Below, in pieces: positions 1 through 5,198 of a stretch of 44,230 nucleotides of DNA. Source of the DNA: a virus. The DNA lies in the IMG/VR virus record IMGVR_UViG_3300029448_000093, positions 1 through 44,230 of that record; one strand, given 5' to 3'. A program made the translations under genes and the position numbers. The number at the start of each line of letters is the position of its first letter. Within the stretch, counting starts at the first letter, position 1. A model generated the notes under the pieces. It saw only the letters and a list, made by a program, of their open reading frames with translations, had not been told where the DNA came from and ran no database searches.

Positions 1-48
1 AGCGCCGATAACTACAATTTGAGAAAATATCGTGCCCACCGTTTGACT
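1..48. repeat. Left copy of 48-base terminal direct repeat
   Basis: Bases 1-48 match 44183-44230, with one difference (G at 23 against A at 44205). This means the contig closes on itself: it is either a circular assembly with an overlap or a genome with direct terminal repeats, as in T7. T7's own terminal repeat is longer (160 bp), so 48 bases may be only an assembly overlap. The mismatch points to strain variation or a sequencing error rather than an exact k-mer overlap. Confidence 0.85.
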
Positions 49-72
49 CGCTGAAATTGAATGCCATATTTT
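43..72 (+). promoter_or_regulatory. Possible host sigma-70-type early promoter
   Basis: TTGACT (43-48) is followed after 18 bases by TATTTT (67-72); CATATT at 65-70 gives a 16-base spacer instead. It lies at the left end of a T7-like genome, before all genes, where host RNA polymerase normally starts early transcription. The matches are moderate and such pairs occur by chance, so confidence is low. Confidence 0.35.
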
Positions 73-212
73 AAGTGGCGACTAGAATCCGCCCATGCCG
101 GAACAGAACCGGCGAACATACGAAAAGACTCAGTGCCTCGCCAACGTAAAGCGAGACAATGACGAGTCGGGTATACCGCGTAGGGGTCATAACCTTACCC
201 TGATCCGAACCA

Positions 213-238
213 GTCGCACCGTGCAAGCCGTGCCACTC
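213..238 (+). repeat. Leader direct repeat, copy 1
   Basis: GTCGCACCGTG followed by CAAGCCGTGCCACTC. It matches 342-367 at 24 of 26 bases. The two copies are 129 bases apart and both lie in the untranslated leader. Function is unknown; tandem transcription start regions or protein-binding sites are possible. Confidence 0.7.
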
Positions 239-341
239 TACTAGGACTTGAATCCCCCCCACGATAGCAAGTGGGCAAGGACGTGCGGGAATCTCTTGAG
301 GCTAGAATCCTCCCCACGTTCCACCGTGATAATATCGGCGG

Positions 342-367
342 GTCGCACCGTGAAAACCGTGCCACTC
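342..367 (+). repeat. Leader direct repeat, copy 2
   Basis: Second copy of the element at 213-238, differing at two bases (AAAACC here, CAAGCC there). The flanking sequences differ, so the repeat is confined to these 26 bases and is not a longer duplication. Confidence 0.7.
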
Positions 368-577
368 CTGACCGATATATCTGGTTCAGATGGTACTTTA
401 TTGGCTCTGGACATCATGGAATCGGCGACATCGTGGGTGAGCTCTGGCACTTGAAGACATGGCCTGACCGGTCATGTCGTCCGAATAATGCCACCACCGT
501 GGGCATCGGGGAACCGATGCTCACGCTTTTATCGGCCATGTTGGTCGATGTTTCTTGGCATCCTATTGGAGATCATT

Positions 578-928
578 ATGATGAATTTCATCGATTTTAT
601 TCGTGACATGGGCTCGCTTCTCGTCGTTAACACGGCCACTCAAGAGAAGAAAATCGCTCGTCTTGAGGTTCAGCTTCAGGATGCGCGGGATCTTCTCGCT
701 CGTGCTGAGGAGGCACAGGAGCTCATGGCGGCACAGGCTGATAATGCTCGTGCCATTCTGGACGGGTCCGCTGGTGACGATTGCCGTGCTCAAGTGGCAT
801 GCGAGGACAAGGACGGGAACCGTTGGTCGGTCTCGATCCAGAATCATGCTACGCAGATTGTGCATGCGGTGGAGAATGACAAGCGTCTCACGGGCAACGT
901 GAACGTGTTCCGATCCATCGCGGCGTAA
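578..928 (+). CDS. Early coiled-coil protein of unknown function
   Basis: First convincing gene. The start at 578 is chosen because GGAG at 568-571 lies six bases upstream; a longer in-frame reading from 488 has no ribosome site. The product is 116 residues. A hydrophobic N-terminus (MMNFIDFIRDMGSLLVV) is followed by a charged heptad-rich stretch, roughly residues 20-55 (KKIARLEVQLQDARDLLARA), typical of a coiled coil. A C-terminal half follows with a DKDGNRWSVSI strand. I recognise no family. As the first gene behind the leader it is probably expressed immediately after entry by host polymerase. A terminator follows at 945-979, so it may be made in excess of the genes behind it. Confidence 0.75.
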   Translation: MMNFIDFIRDMGSLLVVNTATQEKKIARLEVQLQDARDLLARAEEAQELMAAQADNARAILDGSAGDDCRAQVACEDKDGNRWSVSIQNHATQIVHAVENDKRLTGNVNVFRSIAA

Positions 929-944
929 GCGCCCGATTCGCAGG

Positions 945-979
945 GACGTGTGGGTGAGACTCCCGCACCGTCTCTTTTT
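945..979 (+). terminator. Rho-independent terminator after the first gene
   Basis: The stem GAC-GTGTGGG (945-954) pairs with CCCGCAC-C-GTC (962-972, one bulged C) around a 7-base loop, and is followed by TCTTTTT (973-979). This is a textbook intrinsic terminator. It sits between the first early gene and the rest, so it should attenuate early transcription rather than end it. Confidence 0.8.
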
Positions 980-996
980 ACCTTGGAGGGTATGAT

Positions 997-1122
997 ATGA
1001 CTGAAGAATTTGTGACTGGTTTCACTGGTGATGGTACGCTTGAGCTACTCCAATTCGGTGGATTCTGTACTGTCATGCTGTGCATGGTGGTACTGTGGGT
1101 CTGGTGGGGGAGTCGGGATTGA
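997..1122 (+). CDS. Small single-pass membrane protein
   Basis: A 41-residue reading frame with GAGG at 986-989, seven bases before the ATG. The N-terminus is acidic and soluble (MTEEFVTGFTGDG). Residues about 18-38 are strongly hydrophobic and Trp/Cys/Met-rich (GFCTVMLCMVVLWVWWG), ending in a short SRD tail. It is therefore probably an inner-membrane peptide. Early phage membrane peptides often inhibit host functions or superinfection, but nothing here shows which. It lies directly behind the terminator at 945-979. Confidence 0.6.
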   Translation: MTEEFVTGFTGDGTLELLQFGGFCTVMLCMVVLWVWWGSRD

Positions 1123-1181
1123 GTGGTCGTCTGGTGTTCTGGTGTTTCATTGTGCTATTGTGAAGGGAAGAGGTGAGTGAT

Positions 1182-1442
1182 ATGGCTGGTCTGACAGTTC
1201 AAACGGTGTACATTCTGAGGTCTCATGGTCAAGAATGGGATCCTTGCGCTGGTCTTTGGGGAGAGGGTGCGTATGAGGATACCAGCTATACGGTCGGCAT
1301 CTTCGATACCCTCTTTGAGGCTGTGGCGCAGGGATGTCTGATCTCTGAGTTCAGGGAAGAGCGGCAGGAAGAGGGAACGTATGAGCTCTCTGGCTTTGAG
1401 TTCCTCGACTATGAAATCGACGAGGAAGAGGTGAGATCATGA
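1182..1442 (+). CDS. Acidic early protein of unknown function
   Basis: The product is 86 residues from ATG 1182 (GAGG at 1170-1173); a GTG at 1173 in the same frame would add three residues. The N-terminus (TVQTVYILRSHG) looks like a beta strand. The C-terminus is very acidic (EFREERQEEGTYE ... DYEIDEEEV), with about 21 acidic and 4 basic residues. No family recognised. The stop overlaps the next start (ATGA at 1439), so the two are translationally coupled. Confidence 0.7.
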   Translation: MAGLTVQTVYILRSHGQEWDPCAGLWGEGAYEDTSYTVGIFDTLFEAVAQGCLISEFREERQEEGTYELSGFEFLDYEIDEEEVRS

Positions 1443-1648
1443 GCGAGTCACTGAGGAAACTGATTGACAGCTGTCAAACCCTCCAGCATTGGGTGAGGGT
1501 GCTACTCCATGAGGTGGAGTCCCTCAAGCGAGAGCGTAACGAGCTAGCTGAAGAGCTAGCACGTCATGGTGCTAGGCGGATAGAGTTCCGCACCAACGGG
1601 GTGACTGTGGTCTATGCTGACGATGAGATGCAAGAGAATTGGGGCTAA
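1439..1648 (+). CDS. Small coiled-coil early protein
   Basis: 69 residues, starting inside the stop of the preceding gene (ATGA). Residues about 20-45 (LLHEVESLKRERNELAEEL) form a clear heptad repeat, followed by RRIEFRTNGVTVVYADDE, a probable beta hairpin. The last codons run into the phage promoter candidate at 1631-1653, so the gene's end and the regulatory site overlap. Function unknown. Confidence 0.7.
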   Translation: MSESLRKLIDSCQTLQHWVRVLLHEVESLKRERNELAEELARHGARRIEFRTNGVTVVYADDEMQENWG

Positions 1649-1653
1649 TAGAG
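1631..1653 (+). promoter_or_regulatory. Candidate phage RNA polymerase promoter, copy 1
   Basis: The core is AATTGGGGCTAATAGAG. Together with its upstream flank this 23-base element matches 16258-16280 at 22 of 23 positions and is close to 6868-6890. It ends just inside a 102-base intergenic gap (1649-1750), the largest gap among the early genes. T7-family polymerases use promoters of about 23 bp. The ATTGGG start also recalls the Syn5 cyanophage promoter (ATTGGGCACCCGTAA). It would drive the remaining early genes and the polymerase itself. Confidence 0.65.
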
Positions 1654-1750
1654 GGGAGTATACACCCCCGATGGATCGATCCGGGCTGGAAGATTAGGGT
1701 GAGACGTATGGTACGGCCCCCTAGCAGCCCATACATGAGAGGAACAACGC

Positions 1751-1987
1751 ATGAGCTATGGCAGAAAGAACGGGCTGATCGCTCAGTACAGACTGAATGG
1801 TCACGCCTTCAGGATATGGCGGAACGCTGATGGTGACATCAAGCTGACCATCATGCTGCACTGGGATCGTGGTGCGAACCACATCATTGAATGGACATCC
1901 AAACTGAAGTTCCCTCACTCCATGCAGGCCATGGACAGGGGAGAGAGAATCTTAATGGGAGCAAGCGATGCGCGAACCAACGGCTGA
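1751..1987 (+). CDS. Small hypothetical early protein
   Basis: 78 residues from ATG 1751, with GAGAGGAA upstream. It is the first gene behind the promoter candidate at 1631-1653. The sequence (GLIAQYRLNGHAFRIWRNADGDIKLTI then MLHWDRGANHIIEW) suggests several beta strands in a compact domain. A frame starting at 1639 overlaps its first part, but that frame lacks a ribosome site and is basic and low-complexity. The end overlaps the next gene by 20 bases. No family recognised. Confidence 0.65.
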   Translation: MSYGRKNGLIAQYRLNGHAFRIWRNADGDIKLTIMLHWDRGANHIIEWTSKLKFPHSMQAMDRGERILMGASDARTNG

Positions 1988-2303
1988 CAATGACTGGATG
2001 AAGCAACGTGAGGCGGTGGCATCGGTGCTCACTGCTGTGATGAGTCAGGGGTTTGAGCCCCACCAATTGCAGTACGTGCCGGGTGAGAATGAGAAGTTCT
2101 CAGCCTACGTCGATGGTCTGGTCGATCAGATCTTCGCTGCTGAGGTGACGTGGGTGTCATTCGAGAAAGACTGCAAGCACGTGGGTAGGATCATGTTCAC
2201 ACCCTACGAGTACCCCGGTGAGGTGCTGTGTGACTACGGTGCTCCGAGTCAGAACTTTTTCATGGACACGCTTGACAAGTGGGGTGATTACAATGGATAT
2301 TGA
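1968..2303 (+). CDS. Hypothetical early protein
   Basis: 111 residues; ATG 1968 is preceded by GGGAGC and lies inside the end of the upstream gene. An N-terminal helix (KQREAVASVLTAVMSQGFEPHQ) is followed by an aromatic-rich C-terminal part (FTPYEYPGEVLCDYG). Slightly acidic. No recognised domain. It overlaps the next gene's likely start at 2293 by 11 bases. Confidence 0.7.
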   Translation: MREPTADNDWMKQREAVASVLTAVMSQGFEPHQLQYVPGENEKFSAYVDGLVDQIFAAEVTWVSFEKDCKHVGRIMFTPYEYPGEVLCDYGAPSQNFFMDTLDKWGDYNGY

Positions 2304-2769
2304 AGATGACGAACCAATCGACCCCCTGTTTCATGAGGTAGAGCAGTCAGCGGGACTGTTCGAGGGGGCATGCAGGAATCGCAAGAAGGAGAATGAGATG
2401 CAAGATTTTACCAGCTTCCTCAAGGAAGACAAGGCTCAGATCGACGGTGACAAGTATGACTGGGATATCACCTGTCTCCAGTCTATGTGCTCACCCAGCA
2501 GCGTGGATGCAATCAACGTCACTACCTTCAGGTCATACGTGGAGGAGGGGCGTGAGATGATTGAGCTGCACTGGAAGGTGCTGAGCACCGACGATTATCA
2601 CTGGGTCACCATCCCCCTCGATGTGGTGGAGCGGAGTCTCGTGTCCGATGAGCGGCTGCTGTTGTACTTCCACATCACAGGGTATTACAAAGCGGCAGAG
2701 TGCGCGGCCAACGTGGCTCGTCGTTACTTCAACCGATTCAAGACTCTTGTTAAGGGAGGTGACGAGTGA
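2293..2769 (+). CDS. Hypothetical early protein with two possible starts
   Basis: From ATG 2293 the product is 158 residues. An in-frame ATG at 2398 has a much stronger ribosome site (AAGGAGA at 2386-2392) and would give 123 residues. The weak GGGGTG before 2293 makes the shorter form plausible, and both may be made. The core (DWDITCLQSM ... YHWVTIPLDVVERSLVSDERLLLYFHITGYY) looks like a folded alpha/beta domain of unknown family. The stop overlaps the next GTG start. Confidence 0.7.
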   Translation: MDIEDDEPIDPLFHEVEQSAGLFEGACRNRKKENEMQDFTSFLKEDKAQIDGDKYDWDITCLQSMCSPSSVDAINVTTFRSYVEEGREMIELHWKVLSTDDYHWVTIPLDVVERSLVSDERLLLYFHITGYYKAAECAANVARRYFNRFKTLVKGGDE

Positions 2770-3110
2770 TAGCTAAGAAGCACACGATCAGGATTGGGTG
2801 GAATCTATCCGCCGCCAAGAGAGATGAGTACGCCCGTCATCAGTTTGGTATGGCTGCGGCACTCATCGAGGACACGCTGGCTGATCTGAGTGGAGGGTGG
2901 ACACTCATCGAGGGTACTGGTGGCTGGACCGGCAGGAACCACTACTTCAGAGAGCCGATGCGCCAGTATGACTGGGTCGAAGCACCACTGAGTGCGCCCG
3001 ACAACCACGACCAACAGATCAAGGATCTCATCGAGCGTGTCAAGGAGTTGACGGGTGAGGAAGCCGTGTACTGGGAGATGACCAGCGGCGTTCGCATTGA
3101 GTTTGTCTAA
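2766..3110 (+). CDS. Hypothetical early protein, GTG start
   Basis: 114 residues. The GTG start at 2766 overlaps the upstream TGA (GTGA) and follows AGGGAGGTGA, a strong ribosome site. The sequence is Trp-rich (GGWTLIEGTGGWTGRNHYF), with a C-terminal helix and strand (IKDLIERVKELTGEEAVYWEMTSGVRIEFV). The GGWT ... GxW pattern suggests a beta-rich fold. No family recognised. Confidence 0.7.
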   Translation: MIAKKHTIRIGWNLSAAKRDEYARHQFGMAAALIEDTLADLSGGWTLIEGTGGWTGRNHYFREPMRQYDWVEAPLSAPDNHDQQIKDLIERVKELTGEEAVYWEMTSGVRIEFV

Positions 3111-3119
3111 GGAGAACAG

Positions 3120-3482
3120 ATGGCACACTACACATACAATGACGGCTACATCGTAGCCATACTCGACATGGACCTGACGCTTGACGTTTCGATTGATGTT
3201 GAAGAAACCTATGGTCACTATGAGAGGACCGACACACGCATCGACGGTATAGATGCCGCCAACATCAGACCCTGTGAGGTAGCTATCAAGAGAGATTGTG
3301 ATGACAAGCACCCACCCACCGTGTGGTGTATGGAGGATGATCTTAGCCAGCCCCGGCTTGGGTCTCGGCTTGGGTGGAAGCACTGGTTCAACTACTTCAA
3401 TGACATGGACATGTTCAAACTTTGGGAAGGTATCGAGAATGAAAACGAATTCACACAAGAGATCGAAGACGCGACGAGTTAA
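3120..3482 (+). CDS. Hypothetical early protein
   Basis: 120 residues from ATG 3120 with AAGGAGA upstream. Acidic, with many Asp, Tyr and aromatic residues (HYTYNDGYIVAILDMDLTLD; WKHWFNYFNDMDMF). Possibly a small alpha/beta protein. Its last 44 bases overlap the next gene in another frame. No recognised domain. Confidence 0.7.
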   Translation: MAHYTYNDGYIVAILDMDLTLDVSIDVEETYGHYERTDTRIDGIDAANIRPCEVAIKRDCDDKHPPTVWCMEDDLSQPRLGSRLGWKHWFNYFNDMDMFKLWEGIENENEFTQEIEDATS

Positions 3483-3690
3483 GAAGGCTGTGCATACCGT
3501 GGTGATTCAGCAAGGGCTGTGCCATGTGACTGCCGACACTCGACGCAATGCAGAGGAGCAGGCTAGGACACTGGAGCATCACCTCAAGATGCGTGTGCCC
3601 GGTGTCAACAATCAGACAGAGGTAGAGCCGGGAGTGTATGCTCTCGGTGTGGCTGCCAAGAAACAACTGGGAGTACGAGTACATGAGTGA
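3439..3690 (+). CDS. Small basic early protein
   Basis: 83 residues from ATG 3439, chosen because GGGAAGG lies at 3424-3430; the longer frame from 3298 reads through the gene above. The N-terminus is strongly basic (MKTNSHKRSKTRRVKKAV). It is followed by an amphipathic domain (HVTADTRRNAEEQARTLEHHLKMRVPG) compatible with nucleic-acid binding. Function unknown. The stop overlaps the next start by eight bases. Confidence 0.6.
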   Translation: MKTNSHKRSKTRRVKKAVHTVVIQQGLCHVTADTRRNAEEQARTLEHHLKMRVPGVNNQTEVEPGVYALGVAAKKQLGVRVHE

Positions 3691-3976
3691 TGGAGTTGAC
3701 CCTGTCCGTAAGGCGGACTCACTATCTACCAGACGCAGCAAGATTGGGAAGACCAGACGCAAGGAGTTCGACTCCTTCTATGGTAAGCCCAAGGCTACAC
3801 GTGGTAGCAACGGGGCAGGTAAGGGTGACGCAACCCGGCCCACACATGCTCGTCGATACGAGCTAGGATACAAGATGCTTGACCCTAACCTCACTGATGA
3901 GGAGAGAGAGGAGATGCGCCGTGAGTGGAGAGAACTTGGAAGACCAACGACAGACGATTCAGGATCTGATCAATGA
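3683..3976 (+). CDS. Small conserved phage protein with GKGD-R motif
   Basis: 97 residues from ATG 3683. It contains SNGAGKGDATRPTHARRYELG at about residues 38-58. This resembles a short motif (GKGDxxRP...Y) recurrent in small hypothetical proteins of many tailed phages. The rest is basic and charged, with a C-terminal helix (NLTDEEREEMRREWREL). Function unknown even in relatives. It overlaps the acidic protein behind it by 56 bases. Confidence 0.7.
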   Translation: MSDGVDPVRKADSLSTRRSKIGKTRRKEFDSFYGKPKATRGSNGAGKGDATRPTHARRYELGYKMLDPNLTDEEREEMRREWRELGRPTTDDSGSDQ

Positions 3977-4223
3977 GATTCAGACAACCCGGATGGTAGA
4001 GGAGACAGCACGTGAGTGCGGTGAGACCAGCGAGCAGCTGGCTGATCGGTTCATGAACTGGCTCGATGACAATGACCACGAGTGTGATACACTTGCTGGT
4101 ATGCTGCACGCTTGGCGTGAGTTTATGTCCTTCCTCGATGACGAGGACAGCGATGACTGGGATGAGGATGATGGTCATCCTTCAGAGACTACTGAGTGGG
4201 GTGACTTCGACCCCCTTTGCTAG
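3921..4223 (+). CDS. Highly acidic early protein (possible DNA mimic)
   Basis: 100 residues from GTG 3921, which has GAGGAGA at 3908-3914; alternative starts are ATG 3897 and TTG 3879. About 31 Asp/Glu face 5 Arg and no Lys. The C-terminal third is nearly all acidic (FLDDEDSDDWDEDDGHPSE). Size, charge and early position recall DNA-mimic proteins such as T7 Ocr, which block restriction enzymes. There is no sequence match I can claim, so the role is inference. The predicted fold is helical. Confidence 0.7.
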   Translation: MSGENLEDQRQTIQDLINEIQTTRMVEETARECGETSEQLADRFMNWLDDNDHECDTLAGMLHAWREFMSFLDDEDSDDWDEDDGHPSETTEWGDFDPLC

Positions 4224-4232
4224 GAGATTGTG

Positions 4233-4790
4233 ATGAGAAACGTAAGCTACTTGATTCGTCTTGCCCGTCAAGGGTGGGATCATCGTGACTGGTACACACG
4301 AGCCGAGGGTTCGCTGATGGATCTGTCTGACTTCCTTGACATTGACTTCGACGAGCTGGTTGATGTGCTGTCTATCACATCGCCTCGTGTTTCTGTTGCC
4401 CGTAATGTACGTGTGACCATCGACTACTTCAAGACAGGCACGCTGTCCTCTGGTCTGATCAAGTCTACACATGCAGCCCTCAAGCATTACCGTAGAACCG
4501 GTGAGATTCGTGGGCCCAAGACATCTAAGTTTGCTGCCGCCCTCAAGGGTGACACGACAGCCATCGTGCTAGACACGTGGATGGCTAAGGCTTTGGGTAT
4601 CCCACAGTCTAGCTTCAGCAACAAGCGTGTCCGCTCTAGTGTGGAGCGCCGTATCAGGTACGGTGCTTACATCCTAGGCATCACACCAGCAGAGTTCCAA
4701 GCTGCTGTCTGGTCTGGTATTGTTATGAACGAGGGGCGATTGTCCGTCCCTTGTATTACTCAAGTTCTCAATGAGGAGATGACTCGATGA
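4233..4790 (+). CDS. Conserved phage hypothetical protein (GPKT...LD.WM type)
   Basis: 185 residues from ATG 4233, with TAGGAG at 4221-4226; a GTG at 4230 is too close to that site. Mostly helical. The middle has GEIRGPKTSKFAAALKGD then AIVLDTWMAKALG. I associate this pattern with a conserved but uncharacterised family in marine podoviruses and myoviruses (GPKTxxF...GD...LDxWM). The N-terminal half contains a helix-turn-helix-like stretch (SDFLDIDFDELVDVLSITSPRVSV). The protein may act in host takeover; the sequence does not say how. ATGA overlap with the next gene. Confidence 0.75.
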   Translation: MRNVSYLIRLARQGWDHRDWYTRAEGSLMDLSDFLDIDFDELVDVLSITSPRVSVARNVRVTIDYFKTGTLSSGLIKSTHAALKHYRRTGEIRGPKTSKFAAALKGDTTAIVLDTWMAKALGIPQSSFSNKRVRSSVERRIRYGAYILGITPAEFQAAVWSGIVMNEGRLSVPCITQVLNEEMTR

Positions 4791-5185
4791 TGATTGATAC
4801 TGATAACCGTGAACTGTTGAACACCATGATCTGTCCCGAAGACAACACCAACAACCTTACCCATATCAATGGTGTCAAGATCTACCCCCGACTCACTGTC
4901 GGAACGATCAACAACCTGTCATACTGGGATGCTGACCGTGGTCAGATGATGGTGAACGTGGCCGTTGGCATCCTGCCTAACTGGTCGAGCGGTGGTAACG
5001 TGTTCCAGAGACGCACTGTTGCGATCCCTACTCAGCGTGTGCTGAATGGTCGCAAGCCTGAGTGCATCAGGACGTGCCGGTATGGTCACTTCATGAACAT
5101 CCTCACCTCACATGTTGAGGCAGCGGGTGTTGACCTTGACAACCACCAAGTTGTGTTCGTTGGATTCACTCACGTCAGAGCCTAA
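4787..5185 (+). CDS. Hypothetical protein upstream of RNA polymerase
   Basis: 132 residues, starting in an ATGA overlap with GAGGAGA upstream. The sequence (GTINNLSYWDADRGQMMVNVAVGILPNWSSGGNVFQRRTVAIPTQRV) is rich in alternating hydrophobics, suggesting a beta-rich fold. No family recognised. It ends 13 bases before the polymerase start, so the two are co-transcribed. Confidence 0.7.
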   Translation: MMIDTDNRELLNTMICPEDNTNNLTHINGVKIYPRLTVGTINNLSYWDADRGQMMVNVAVGILPNWSSGGNVFQRRTVAIPTQRVLNGRKPECIRTCRYGHFMNILTSHVEAAGVDLDNHQVVFVGFTHVRA

Positions 5186-5198
5186 GTCTGGAGACTCA

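Larger units (their letters stand above)
73..577. other. Non-coding early leader
   Basis: About 500 bases without a convincing gene. It holds two copies of a 26-base element (213-238, 342-367), small hairpins at 97-113 (GCCGG/CCGGC) and 137-155 (CTCGC/GCGAG), and CTAGAATCC-type words at 82-90 and 302-310. Reading frames that cross it lack ribosome sites and protein-like composition. In T7 the equivalent region carries the early promoters and a replication or packaging end. Confidence 0.6.

Noticed and set aside
271-606. 111-residue + strand frame in the leader
   Set aside because: Starts at a GTG without a ribosome site, composition is not protein-like, and it covers the repeat element and the start of the 578 gene.
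1639-1830. 63-residue + strand frame behind the first promoter candidate
   Set aside because: TTG start without a ribosome site, overlaps the better supported 1751 gene in another frame and the promoter itself.
2805-3458. 217-residue antisense frame, with others at 6044-6652 and 15638-16378
   Set aside because: All lie opposite well supported + strand genes, lack ribosome sites and motifs, and arise from codon bias of the sense strand.
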